From the NCBI GenBank assembly GCA_963780165.1, contig CAWABB010000001.1:1612001-1676000 (forward strand): 64,000 nucleotides of DNA, given 5' to 3'. Of the stretch, positions 52,959 through 61,883 are shown in pieces. This DNA comes from CAWABB01 sp963780165 (GTDB lineage Bacteria > Bacteroidota > Ignavibacteria > UBA10030 > UBA6906). Position 1 is the first letter of the stretch. Each line of letters begins with the position of its first letter. The position numbers were made by a program, and so were the translations under genes. The notes under the pieces are model-generated. The model ran no database searches. It saw only the letters and a program-made list of their open reading frames with translations, and was not told the DNA's origin.

Positions 52959-54392
52959 ATGCCCAGCTTCGCAGCACATACGTTCCGCGCCCGCTTCCGT
53001 GAATTTCTTGTCCGTCGCCGGCTGCTCGCGGAGCGCAGCAAGATTCTCGTCGCGGTCAGTGGCGGCGTCGATTCCGTCATCCTGCTCGACCTGCTCGCGG
53101 GGGAGCGCGATCATCTCGCCTTGACTCTCGCCGTTGCGCACTTCAATCACCAGCTGCGCGGAGCCGAATCGGACGACGATGAGACCTTCGTCATGGAGCG
53201 CGCACGCGCGTACGGCATCGAGTGTTATGTCGAGCGCGCTGACACGGCAGAGGTCGCGCGTCTCTCCAAGCGGGGCGTCCAGGAGACTGCACGCACGCTT
53301 CGCTACGACTTCTTCGCCAAGTTGCTGCTCTCGTCGGGATTCGACCGCATCGCCACGGCGCACAACGCCGACGACAACGCCGAAACGGTTCTCCTGAATC
53401 TCTTCCGCGGCGCCGGCGTCCAGGGGTTGGCGGGCATTCCCGCCTTCCGGAGCGATCGCAACATCATCCGTCCTCTGCTGTTCGCGGAACGGAAGGACAT
53501 CGCGGCGTACGGGCAGGAGGTCGGCCTCTCCTTCCGGGAGGACTCGTCGAACGACACCGACCATTATACGCGCAACTTCATCCGTCATCGGGTCCTCCCG
53601 CTGGTGCAGGAGCAGGTCAACCCGACGATCGTGCAGACGCTGAACCGCTCCTCCGAGCTCTTCCGGGAGCTGGAAGCGTACCTGTCGTACAACGCACGCC
53701 GGCATCTCGACCTGATCGTGACGCGCCAGACCGCGGACGACCTCCACGTCGCGATCCCCGGATTGCGCGGCGTTCCGGTGCTGCTGCGGCAGCACATCGT
53801 GATGCTCGCGGCTGAGCGGTTCACCGGCCGGCGGCCTGATTTCGATCAGACCGCTCGCGTGCTGGATCTGATGGACGGAACGACGGGAGCGTGGGTGCCG
53901 CTCTCGCAGGATCACGTGGTGTTCCGGGACCGCGACGCGCTCGTGTTCCGCAAGGCGGAACCGCTGTCGGAATTCAGGATCGTGGTGCAGCAGAACCATG
54001 CATACGACCTGGGGACCTTTCACTTCTCGTCGGAGCTCCTGAACGGGGTGCCCGGCCAGACCCAGGGCAGGCCCGCAGAGTTCGTGGATGCCGACAAGCT
54101 CAATGCCGGGGATCTGATCCTGAGGACATGGAGCGAAGGCGACGCGTTCATGCCGCTGGGGATGCGGACGATGAAGAAGGTCAGCGACTTCTTCGTGGAC
54201 GCCAAGGTCCCGGTCTACGAGAAGCGCCGGTTCCCCATTCTCGAGACCGCGGACGGCGCCATCGTCTGGGTCTGCGGGCAGCGGATCGATGACAGGTTCA
54301 AGGTCACGGACGAAACAAGGCGGGTACTGAAACTGGAGTTTCACCGGTCACAGGACAGGCTGAATGGCACGTCGAATTCGGGTCAACGGTGA
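52959..54392 (+). CDS. tilS: tRNA(Ile)-lysidine synthetase
   Basis: A 477-residue enzyme that converts the wobble C of tRNA-Ile2 (CAU) to lysidine so that it reads AUA. It has the PP-loop SGGVDS at about 34-39, HFNHQLRGAESDDDE, TAHNADDNAETVLLNLFRGAG, RPLLFAERKDI, and the C-terminal TilS domain (GDAFMPLGMRTMKKVSDFFVDAKVP). The start at 52959 follows GTGGGGAAA; the longer frame begins inside the tRNA. Its 3' end overlaps hpt by 29 bases. Confidence 0.95.
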   Translation: MPSFAAHTFRARFREFLVRRRLLAERSKILVAVSGGVDSVILLDLLAGERDHLALTLAVAHFNHQLRGAESDDDETFVMERARAYGIECYVERADTAEVARLSKRGVQETARTLRYDFFAKLLLSSGFDRIATAHNADDNAETVLLNLFRGAGVQGLAGIPAFRSDRNIIRPLLFAERKDIAAYGQEVGLSFREDSSNDTDHYTRNFIRHRVLPLVQEQVNPTIVQTLNRSSELFRELEAYLSYNARRHLDLIVTRQTADDLHVAIPGLRGVPVLLRQHIVMLAAERFTGRRPDFDQTARVLDLMDGTTGAWVPLSQDHVVFRDRDALVFRKAEPLSEFRIVVQQNHAYDLGTFHFSSELLNGVPGQTQGRPAEFVDADKLNAGDLILRTWSEGDAFMPLGMRTMKKVSDFFVDAKVPVYEKRRFPILETADGAIVWVCGQRIDDRFKVTDETRRVLKLEFHRSQDRLNGTSNSGQR

Positions 54393-54984
54393 CCTCTTCG
54401 CACTGTTGATCAGTGAGCGGCGCCTGCAGGCGCGCGTGCGCAGCATCGCCCGCGAGATCAGCAAGGAGTACCGCGGAACGGTCCCGGTGTTCATCGGCGT
54501 CCTCAACGGGTCGTTCATGTTCCTGGCCGACCTGATCCGCGAGGTGACGATCCCCTGCGAGGTGGACTTCCTGAAGTTGTCCAGCTACGGCGATTCCAAG
54601 ATCAGCTCCGGCAACGTCCGTCTCCTGAAGGACCTGAACTGCACGGTTGAAGGACGGGACATCATCGTGGTGGAGGATATCGTCGATTCCGGGCTTTCCA
54701 TGCAGTTTATCAGAGATTTGATTGAGCGTCAGAACCCCCGGTCGCTCAAGGTTGTTACCTTACTGTACAAGAAAGGCTCTGCCCAGACGGCCGTCCCCCT
54801 CGAGTACATCGGCTTCACGATCGGCGGGGAATTTGTTATCGGCTACGGGCTCGACTACGCCCAGCGGGAGAGAAACCTGCCCGCCATCTACCGGCAGATG
54901 CCGGACGGGGTCCAGCCCCGCACGCGGCAGTCCGGGACACAACGATGGAGCAGCAGCCGCCGGGTCCGGCGAAGCACCCGTTAA
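54364..54984 (+). CDS. hpt: Hypoxanthine phosphoribosyltransferase
   Basis: A 206-residue purine salvage enzyme that makes IMP/GMP from hypoxanthine/guanine and PRPP. Motifs are VFIGVLNGSFMFLADL, EVDFLKLSSYGDS, the PRPP loop IIVVEDIVDSGLSM, and IGYGLDYAQRERNLP. It is about 25 residues longer than usual, with a basic low-complexity tail. The order tilS-hpt-ftsH is widely conserved in bacteria. Confidence 0.93.
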   Translation: MARRIRVNGDLFALLISERRLQARVRSIAREISKEYRGTVPVFIGVLNGSFMFLADLIREVTIPCEVDFLKLSSYGDSKISSGNVRLLKDLNCTVEGRDIIVVEDIVDSGLSMQFIRDLIERQNPRSLKVVTLLYKKGSAQTAVPLEYIGFTIGGEFVIGYGLDYAQRERNLPAIYRQMPDGVQPRTRQSGTQRWSSSRRVRRSTR

Positions 54985-55007
54985 CCCAACGCAGAGCGCG
55001 AACGACT

Positions 55008-57020
55008 ATGGCATATAACATGAAAAACAAACGACAGGGTCCGCAGTTCCGTCCGGACGACGAGTTCAACTGGAACAAGGTCCTGAAGGTGGTTCTCAGC
55101 TGGTCCGCGATCATCCTGATGGTCTTTCTGGTGATGACGCTGTTCAAGTCCGCCGAGGGGACCGAACAGGAGATCAGCTACACCGAGTACCGCGCGCTCC
55201 TGCAGGAGAACGCGATCGTGCGGGCCACGATCAAGAAATCGGAGCTGACCAACTACGATTTCCACGGAGAACTCCGCGAGCCGCGCATGGTTCGCTCCGG
55301 CAACAAAGAGTCGCGTTTTCAGAAATTCGTCGTCACGCTGCCGGTCCTCGACAGCGAAGTGGTGAAGGAATGGAACGAACGCGGCGTCCAGTTCAGCATT
55401 CAGAAGGAAGACAACGCCTGGGTGAGCGCGCTGATCAGCGCCCTGCCCTGGATGCTGATCCTGGTCGTATGGCTGGTCTTCATGCGCCGGATGCAGGGCG
55501 CCGGCCCCCGGGGCATCTTCTCGTTCGGCAAGAGCCGCGCGAAGATGCTGAACGAAGGGGCACCGCGTATCACGTTCGCGGATGTCGCAGGGGCCGATGA
55601 GGCGAAGCTCGAGCTGATGGAAATCATCGAGTTCCTGAAGGAACCTACCAAGTTCCAGAAGCTCGGCGGGAAGATCCCCAAAGGCGTCCTCCTGCTCGGA
55701 CCTCCGGGCACCGGCAAGACACTGCTCGCGCGCGCTGTCGCCGGCGAGGCGGGCGTCCCCTTCTTCTCGATTTCCGGGGCGGACTTCGTCGAGATGTTCG
55801 TGGGTGTGGGCGCGAGCCGTGTGCGCGACCTGTTCGAGCAGGGAAAGAAGAACGCGCCGTGCATCATCTTCATCGACGAGATTGACGCGGTGGGCCGCCA
55901 CCGCGGCGCGGGCCTGGGCGGCGGACACGACGAGCGGGAGCAGACCCTGAACCAGCTGCTGGTGGAGATGGACGGGTTCGAACAGAACAGCGGGGTGATC
56001 ATCATCGCCGCGACCAACCGCCCCGACGTCCTCGACCCGGCGCTCATGCGCCCGGGCCGCTTCGACCGGCAGGTGGTCGTGGACCGTCCGGACGTCAAGG
56101 GGCGCGAGGGTATCCTCCGCGTCCATACGAAGAACATCCCCCTGAGCGAGGACGTCCACCTCGACGTGATTGCCAAAGGAACGCCCGGCCTCGCCGGCGC
56201 GGAGCTCGCCAATCTCGTCAACGAAGCGGCGCTCCTGGCCGCCCGGCAGAATTCGAAGGCCGTCACCCGCGCGCACATCGAAGAGGCCAAAGACAAGGTC
56301 ATGATGGGCATGGAACGGAAGAGCCTCATCATTTCAGAACGCGAGAAGAAGGTCACCTCCTACCACGAGATCGGGCACGTGCTCGTGGCCCGGATGCTCC
56401 CGGAGGCAGACCCGGTGCACAAGGTCACGATCATCCCGCGCGGCCGGGCCCTCGGGCTCACCACGTACCTGCCGATCGACGAGAAGCACACGTACTCCAA
56501 GGGGTACCTGGAAACGATGATCACCTATGCCCTGGGTGGACGCGCAGCGGAAAAGCTGATCTTCGGGGAGCTGACGACCGGAGCGGGCAACGACATCGAG
56601 CGCGCGACGGAGCTTGCGCGCAAGATGGTCACCGAGTGGGGAATGAGCGAGAAGCTCGGGCCGCTCGCCTACGGCCAGCGGGAAGAGGAGATCTTCATCG
56701 GCCGCCAGATCACGCGGCACAAGAACTATAGCGAGGAGACGGCCGTCACCATCGACGATGAAATCAAGCATATCGTCGTGAGCTGCGTGAGGCGCGCGGA
56801 GAAGATCCTCGAGGACAATTTGGACACGCTCCACCGGCTCGCGGCTGCGCTGCTCGAACGGGAAATCCTGGACGGGACCGAGATCGACGCCGTCATCCGC
56901 GGGGAGGAATTGCCCCCCATGGGACGGGGCAACGGAAAGCCCCCAGTCCCCGCTTCTCCACAGCCCAAGGACGGTGGGTCGAAATTGCCCTCCCCGGAAC
57001 CGCGACCCGCACGCACATGA
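55008..57020 (+). CDS. ftsH: ATP-dependent zinc metalloprotease FtsH
   Basis: A 670-residue inner-membrane AAA protease that degrades misfolded membrane proteins and some regulators. It has two helices (about 25-46 and 141-160) around a periplasmic domain, Walker A GPPGTGKT at 231-238, Walker B IIFIDEID, the second region of homology NRPDVLDPALMRPGRFDR, and the zinc site HEIGH at 453-457 with the third ligand Asp in GNDIERATELAR. The C-terminal 30 residues are Pro/Gly-rich. The start at ATG 55008 is preferred; ATG 54945 would overlap hpt and add 21 residues. Confidence 0.95.
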   Translation: MAYNMKNKRQGPQFRPDDEFNWNKVLKVVLSWSAIILMVFLVMTLFKSAEGTEQEISYTEYRALLQENAIVRATIKKSELTNYDFHGELREPRMVRSGNKESRFQKFVVTLPVLDSEVVKEWNERGVQFSIQKEDNAWVSALISALPWMLILVVWLVFMRRMQGAGPRGIFSFGKSRAKMLNEGAPRITFADVAGADEAKLELMEIIEFLKEPTKFQKLGGKIPKGVLLLGPPGTGKTLLARAVAGEAGVPFFSISGADFVEMFVGVGASRVRDLFEQGKKNAPCIIFIDEIDAVGRHRGAGLGGGHDEREQTLNQLLVEMDGFEQNSGVIIIAATNRPDVLDPALMRPGRFDRQVVVDRPDVKGREGILRVHTKNIPLSEDVHLDVIAKGTPGLAGAELANLVNEAALLAARQNSKAVTRAHIEEAKDKVMMGMERKSLIISEREKKVTSYHEIGHVLVARMLPEADPVHKVTIIPRGRALGLTTYLPIDEKHTYSKGYLETMITYALGGRAAEKLIFGELTTGAGNDIERATELARKMVTEWGMSEKLGPLAYGQREEEIFIGRQITRHKNYSEETAVTIDDEIKHIVVSCVRRAEKILEDNLDTLHRLAAALLEREILDGTEIDAVIRGEELPPMGRGNGKPPVPASPQPKDGGSKLPSPEPRPART

Positions 57021-57685
57021 ACGGCGACCGCGCCGCCGGCCAGACATCATACGGAGCAGAGGTGGTCCGCAAAGGGATCCACCTCTTCTCCCTTTCTATC
57101 CCCGTCATCTACTATTTTCTGTCGAAGGAGGCGGCGCTCACCATTCTTCTTCCCCTGACCGCCTTCTTTGTCGCCAACGATCTTGCGCGACTGCATGTGA
57201 AGCCGTTCGGGCGTTTCTATGAGGCGCTGTTCGGATCCATTCTCCGATCGCACGAGCGCAACGACCGTGGCCGCCGGTTGACGGGCGCGTCATACGTCCT
57301 GATCTCGGCAACGCTCTGCGTGTGGCTGTTCCCCAAGGTTATCTTCCTCACCGCCTTCGCGATCCTGATCGTCTCGGACAGCGCCGCGGCGCTTGTCGGG
57401 CGGCGCCTGGGACGCCGACCGTTCCTCGCCAAGAGCCTCGAAGGGACCACCGCATTCTTCGTCAGCGCCCTCATCGTGGTTGGGCTCGCTCCAAAGGTGA
57501 TCTATAGTCCGACGGAGTATCTCATCGGAGCGGTTGCGGCGCTGCTCGGCGCAGTTGTCGAAGCCGCGCCCCAGGCCGTCGACGACAACCTCGCGATCCC
57601 GCTGGCGATCGGCACGTTTCTCTGGCTGCTGTACGCCGTGTTCCTTCCGGGCGTCAATATCTACGCCCTCGACGTTCTCCGCTGA
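57017..57685 (+). CDS. SEC59/dolichol kinase-like membrane protein
   Basis: A 222-residue protein with about six helices. VVRKGIHLFSLSIPVIYYF near the start, LIVSDSAAALVGRRLGRRP and KSLEGTTAFFVSALIV match the CTP-dependent polyprenol/phytol kinase and phosphatidate cytidylyltransferase-like superfamily. It probably phosphorylates or activates a lipid alcohol. The ATG overlaps the ftsH stop (ATGA), so the two are coupled. Confidence 0.82.
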   Translation: MNGDRAAGQTSYGAEVVRKGIHLFSLSIPVIYYFLSKEAALTILLPLTAFFVANDLARLHVKPFGRFYEALFGSILRSHERNDRGRRLTGASYVLISATLCVWLFPKVIFLTAFAILIVSDSAAALVGRRLGRRPFLAKSLEGTTAFFVSALIVVGLAPKVIYSPTEYLIGAVAALLGAVVEAAPQAVDDNLAIPLAIGTFLWLLYAVFLPGVNIYALDVLR

Positions 57686-57687
57686 GA

Positions 57688-57706
57688 CGCGCGTCCTTCA
57701 CGCGCG
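57688..57706. terminator. Hairpin between convergent genes
   Basis: CGCGCGT and ACGCGCG arms enclose a 5-base loop, just after the SEC59-like stop and before the convergent membrane gene ends. Confidence 0.4.
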
Positions 57707-57740
57707 CAGAGGTTCCTTACTGATTTCCTGAGTCGCTGTG

Positions 57741-58268
57741 TCATCCGGAGCGCCGAACCCCGCTCTCCGCGTCTGCACCCTTGACCCCGCCCCCTGCGCC
57801 GGAGGATTCACCCCCCTCTTCTGCGTCGGGGGCTTCAATCTCCCGCACCGGCCGGGTGCGATGGCGCGAGACCGCGAGGATCGACCACCCCTCGAGCGCT
57901 GCAAGCAGAATCCCCGCAACGCCCACGGCCTTGGTGACGGCGGCCTCCGCCGCACCGAAGACGCTTCCCCCGACGAGGAGCCCGAATCCCAGGAAGAGCC
58001 CGAGAAAGAGCAGCGCGAGGCCGAAGATGGTGGTGGGCCAGGGCCGGAGGGCAAGCGCAAACGCTCCGACGGCCACCAGGAGACATGCAACGAGGATGAA
58101 GAACGGCGATTCGACCCCGCCGAGGTTCCCCGAGAGGAAGCCAACGGTGGTGGCGAAGCCGAACAGGAGCCCCAGCGTTATGTTTGTCCAGCCCGCGACC
58201 ATCGCGCTCCGGCGCGAGGGGCGGGAATCCGCGGGCAGCTCCCGATCGTGCATGGTGCTGGCTGGCAT
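57741..58268 (-). CDS. Four-helix membrane protein of unknown function
   Basis: About 175 residues with four hydrophobic helices between residues 23 and 135 and a Gly/Glu-rich C-terminal tail. No family is recognised. The start could also be ATG 58253 (MHDREL) or ATG 58202. It follows a small lipoprotein gene by 24 bases and is likely co-transcribed with it. Confidence 0.6.
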   Translation of the reverse strand: MPASTMHDRELPADSRPSRRSAMVAGWTNITLGLLFGFATTVGFLSGNLGGVESPFFILVACLLVAVGAFALALRPWPTTIFGLALLFLGLFLGFGLLVGGSVFGAAEAAVTKAVGVAGILLAALEGWSILAVSRHRTRPVREIEAPDAEEGGESSGAGGGVKGADAESGVRRSG

Positions 58269-58292
58269 GGAGGATGAAGGCCCTGCCAGCCG

Positions 58293-58586
58293 TCAGGCCG
58301 ATTGGGATTTCTTCTTGCGCGTCAGCGAGATGCCGCCGAACCCCGCAATGATGGCCACGTAGAATCCGAGATCGTACCACCACCCGGTGTTGTTCGGCTC
58401 ATACACCCTGACGGCGTCATTGAAGATGCCGACGATCAGCGACAGCGGGGCAATCCATCCGTGCCACACGCCGGTGAAGAAGCCCGCCGGATCCCCGGGC
58501 GTGCTCGTCCCGCCCCCGGGAAAGCACGACACGAGCAACAGCGAAGATATCACGAGGAGAACCGCAGCCAGCACAGGATGTCTCAT
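58293..58586 (-). CDS. Small membrane lipoprotein of unknown function
   Basis: A 97-residue protein from ATG 58586 after GGGAGGA. The signal peptide ends in a lipobox Cys (SSLLLVSC). It contains two further hydrophobic segments (WIAPLSLIVGIFNDAV, GFYVAIIAGFGGISL) and a Lys-rich end. No known family; it pairs with the four-helix protein downstream. Confidence 0.65.
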   Translation of the reverse strand: MRHPVLAAVLLVISSLLLVSCFPGGGTSTPGDPAGFFTGVWHGWIAPLSLIVGIFNDAVRVYEPNNTGWWYDLGFYVAIIAGFGGISLTRKKKSQSA

Positions 58587-58680
58587 GAATCCTCCCGCGA
58601 GATAATCTGTTGGAACGCCTTGCGCCGCGGCAGAGGCGCTTGCCACCGGTTCACCGTATGGCAGGCGCGCCGCCGTGCGA

Positions 58681-60189
58681 TTACTTCGCGAACAGCTCTT
58701 CTACCTTCACGATCGTAATCTTGTCCGGGTTCACCGCGAGCGGGAACACCTGGATCGCCTTGTCCTCTTCCAGCACCTCGGCCGGCTTCGGCGTGGCATA
58801 GGTGATCGGGCTCGGCGTGTTGTTCACGAGCGCTTCGCGGAACCCGGCGGCGTCGTTCGTCACCACCGCAATATGCATGTTCCCGAATTGCCAGTACTGT
58901 TTGATCGCGGCGTTCACGTCGGCGACGGTCAGCCCGTCCATCGCTTTCCGGAACTTGTCGAGGTGGCTTCCGTCGATCCCGTAGAACCTGTCGTCGAGCG
59001 CGTACCCGAGCCGCTCCATCGTGGTCGGTGCGTAGTGCAGGACATATTTTCTCAGGAAGTTCCGCGTCAGCGTGAACTCCCCTTCGCTCAGGCCGTTGTC
59101 CACCAGCTTCTTGAACTCCCGGAGCGCTGCGCGCAGTGCAAAGTGGCGGGTCGCGTTCGGCACCGGCCGGATCCAGATCTCGAAGAGCTGGCGCCTGCGG
59201 GAGACGTTCTGGGGCGGCTTTGAGCGCTGTCCACCGTTCGGATAGTGTTCGATGTACGAATAGTCGCCGTAGTTCAGCCCGCGCTCTTCGCGGATCACCT
59301 GGTAGAGATGGCTGCTGGAGTTGCGGTGTTCGCCAAGCCACGAATTGGCAACCGCCAGCGCGTACCACTCCTTTGACCCGCGGAGGATGTCGATCGGGAA
59401 TCCCATGCTCAACGCCGTCGCGGGGGCGTCCTTTTCCACGATGGTGACGCTGAATCCCTCCAGGGGCGCCGGTGCCGGCGGCGGCACATCGGGCGGCGCG
59501 CCGGCCGGCAGCGTGGCGAGGTCGGTGCGCAGCCGCTTCAGCAATGCCTCGCCATACGAGCCGCCGAGCCCGACGACCAGGTTGTCACGCGTGAAGTATT
59601 TCGCGTAGTGAGCCTTGATGTCTTCCATGGTGATGCTCTTCAGCGATGCGACAGTCGCCGCGGGCTTCCGGTAGGGCGTACCTGCGAAGATGTCGTCGTA
59701 GAGCACCGCCTTGCCGAGCTCCTCGTCGCTGGCATACCGGAGGACGTTCTCCAGGTAGTTCAGAGACTGGCTCCGGATCCGCTCCAGGTCCGCTTCTGCA
59801 AACGCGGGTTTCACGATCGCGTCCCGCAACAGCGGATAGAACTCCTCGATGTTGTCGCGGTGCGTCCGCCCGCTTATCACCGTCATTTCCATGGAGCTCG
59901 AGGCGGCATACCAGGCCGCCAGAGGGTACAGCTTCTCGATGATCGCTTCGTACGAGTTCGCGACCGTCGATGCATCGCCGAGCATCTGGGCGGTGAGCGC
60001 GGTCAGCCCCTCTTTCCCCTCAGGGTCGCACTGGGACCCCACCTTGAACCAGATCCGGATGTTGATGGTCGGATCGTTCTTCACGGGCAACAGGACGATG
60101 TTCTTTTCTGCCACGAGCGGTTCTCCCGGAGTGCAGGACAGCGCGACGATTGCGATCACACATGCGCACAGCAGGACGAGTCTGTTCAT
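58681..60189 (-). CDS. M16-family peptidase-like lipoprotein without zinc motif
   Basis: A 502-residue exported protein (lipobox-like IVALSC) with the M16 fold: a degenerate N-terminal half lacking HXXEH, and inner features such as DNLVVGLGGSYGEALLKRL and LGEHRNSSSHLYQVIREERGLNYGDYSYIE, the Arg/Tyr substrate-binding region. In two-subunit M16 enzymes one subunit has the zinc site and the other binds substrate. This gene overlaps the catalytic-type gene (ATGA at 60186-60189), so they probably form a heterodimer. Confidence 0.88.
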   Translation of the reverse strand: MNRLVLLCACVIAIVALSCTPGEPLVAEKNIVLLPVKNDPTINIRIWFKVGSQCDPEGKEGLTALTAQMLGDASTVANSYEAIIEKLYPLAAWYAASSSMEMTVISGRTHRDNIEEFYPLLRDAIVKPAFAEADLERIRSQSLNYLENVLRYASDEELGKAVLYDDIFAGTPYRKPAATVASLKSITMEDIKAHYAKYFTRDNLVVGLGGSYGEALLKRLRTDLATLPAGAPPDVPPPAPAPLEGFSVTIVEKDAPATALSMGFPIDILRGSKEWYALAVANSWLGEHRNSSSHLYQVIREERGLNYGDYSYIEHYPNGGQRSKPPQNVSRRRQLFEIWIRPVPNATRHFALRAALREFKKLVDNGLSEGEFTLTRNFLRKYVLHYAPTTMERLGYALDDRFYGIDGSHLDKFRKAMDGLTVADVNAAIKQYWQFGNMHIAVVTNDAAGFREALVNNTPSPITYATPKPAEVLEEDKAIQVFPLAVNPDKITIVKVEELFAK

Positions 60190-61517
60190 TGCTGTGCTCC
60201 TTTCAGGACTACCACGGTTCGTTGTTCCGGCGTGAAGTATGCGGCCGCCGCATCCATGACGTCCTTCGGCGTCACCCGGTCGTAGGCCCTGTAGAGCTCT
60301 TCGATGACCTCGATCCCTCCCGTCAGCGCTACGAAGCGCGCGAGTCCCCCCGCCACCCGGTCCGGCGTGTCCAGTGAGGTCAGGAAGGCGTACTTCTGGC
60401 GCTTCTTCAGATCGGCGAGTCGCTGGTCCGGCACCGGAGTCGACTGGAACGTCGCCAGCGTGGCATAGATCTCGTCGCGGATCGGCTCGATGTCGTCAAC
60501 CTTCTTCACCATTGCCGTGATCTCGAACAGAGGGAGGTCGCGGTTCAGCGGGATGCTCGCGCCGAACATCTGGACGCGCTGCTCCTTGATATACAGCTTC
60601 TTGTACAGATCGCTCGTTTCCCCGAAGGCCAGCTCGCCGAGGAGCAGGGCCGCCACGAACCGGGTGTTCGCGGGGTCGAGCTTCTCTCCCTTGTACGCGA
60701 TGTTCAAGAGCGGAAGCGTCTTTCCGGGATACGTGACCGCCCCGGTCCGCTCCTTTTTCTGCGGCGGCTCCGCCACGATCGCGGGCGCCACATATCCCCT
60801 CTCCCACGCGCCGTAGAATTCCTTGATCATCTCCATCGTCTTTTTCGAGTCGATGTCACCGACAACGAGAATGACCGTGTTGTCCGGGCGGTAGAACCGC
60901 CTGAAGAACGAGAGGCTGTATTCATACTGCTCGGGCATCGCCTTGATGTCCGCCTCGAAACCGATCGTCGTGTGCTTGTACGTATGGACGTCGTACGCCA
61001 GGTTCTGCGTCTTCTCCGACAGCACCAGCCACGGGTTTGTCACCGCTTTCCGGTACTCCCCGTACACGGCGCCGGCCTCGGTCTGAAACGCTTCCTTCCC
61101 GTACGAGAGGTTCTGGAAGCGGTCGCTCTCCAGCTCCATGACGAGCCGGAGGTCCTCCGACGCGAAGTTCAGGTGGTACGCCGTGTAGTCATCGGTGGTG
61201 TAGGCGTTCCTGCTGGCGCCGATCCCGGTCAGCAGGCTGTCGTAGACGTTTCCGGGATATTTCTTCGTCCCGCGAAACATCATGTGCTCGAAGAAGTGGG
61301 CAAAGCCCGACTTCCCCTTTTCCACCTCGTCCCTGCTTCCTGTGCGCACGATAGAATAGTAGGCGACAAGGCCCGGGCTTTCCACCGGGATCATATAGAC
61401 GGTCAAGCCGTTCGGGAGCACGTCGCGGGTGAACTGATACGGAAAGATGGTTTGTGCCATGGCCGTTGTTCCCGTGATGAGTCCGAAGAGCATGATGCCG
61501 GAAAGGATGCGTAACAT
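60186..61517 (-). CDS. M16-family zinc peptidase
   Basis: A 443-residue secreted protein: signal peptide (MLRILSGIMLFGLITGTTAMAQ), zinc motif HFFEH at 74-78 (the inverted HXXEH of M16), and the downstream Glu in FQTEAGAVYGEYRKA. It would digest peptides in the periplasm. AGGAGA precedes the ATG at 61517. It partners with the overlapping gene that lacks the zinc motif. Confidence 0.93.
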   Translation of the reverse strand: MLRILSGIMLFGLITGTTAMAQTIFPYQFTRDVLPNGLTVYMIPVESPGLVAYYSIVRTGSRDEVEKGKSGFAHFFEHMMFRGTKKYPGNVYDSLLTGIGASRNAYTTDDYTAYHLNFASEDLRLVMELESDRFQNLSYGKEAFQTEAGAVYGEYRKAVTNPWLVLSEKTQNLAYDVHTYKHTTIGFEADIKAMPEQYEYSLSFFRRFYRPDNTVILVVGDIDSKKTMEMIKEFYGAWERGYVAPAIVAEPPQKKERTGAVTYPGKTLPLLNIAYKGEKLDPANTRFVAALLLGELAFGETSDLYKKLYIKEQRVQMFGASIPLNRDLPLFEITAMVKKVDDIEPIRDEIYATLATFQSTPVPDQRLADLKKRQKYAFLTSLDTPDRVAGGLARFVALTGGIEVIEELYRAYDRVTPKDVMDAAAAYFTPEQRTVVVLKGAQQ

Positions 61518-61545
61518 GCGTTCTCCTGTTGGTGTACGAAAAAAG

Positions 61546-61869
61546 CTACTCGATCTGCACCGCCGTGCCGCTCGCCGAGACCATAAGCATGGAGCCGTTG
61601 GCTCCGATGGTTTCGTAGTCGAGGTCGACGCCGAGCACGGCATTCCCTCCGAGTGACTGGGCCTGCTGGACCATTTCGGCGATCGCGATGTCCTTGGCTT
61701 TCTTCAGCTCGCGCTCGTAGGCCGCGGACCGCCCCCCGACGATGTCGCGGATGCCGGCGAAGAAGTCCTGGAAGATGTTCGCGCCGAGGATCGCCTCACC
61801 GCTGACGACTCCGAAATACTGTACGACGTGCTTCCCCTCGATGGCCGGTGTTGTAACGACAAGCATCAT
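61546..61869 (-). CDS. YbjQ family (UPF0145) protein
   Basis: A 107-residue protein matching the YbjQ family: GVVSGEAILGANIFQDFFAGIRDIVGGRSAAYE and GGNAVLGVDLDYETIG. The family is conserved but its function is poorly known; it was once called heavy-metal binding. The start at 61869 has GAGGAGGGG upstream. It lies between the unknown 512-residue gene and the peptidase pair. Confidence 0.9.
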   Translation of the reverse strand: MMLVVTTPAIEGKHVVQYFGVVSGEAILGANIFQDFFAGIRDIVGGRSAAYERELKKAKDIAIAEMVQQAQSLGGNAVLGVDLDYETIGANGSMLMVSASGTAVQIE

Positions 61870-61883
61870 GCCCCTCCTCTGGT

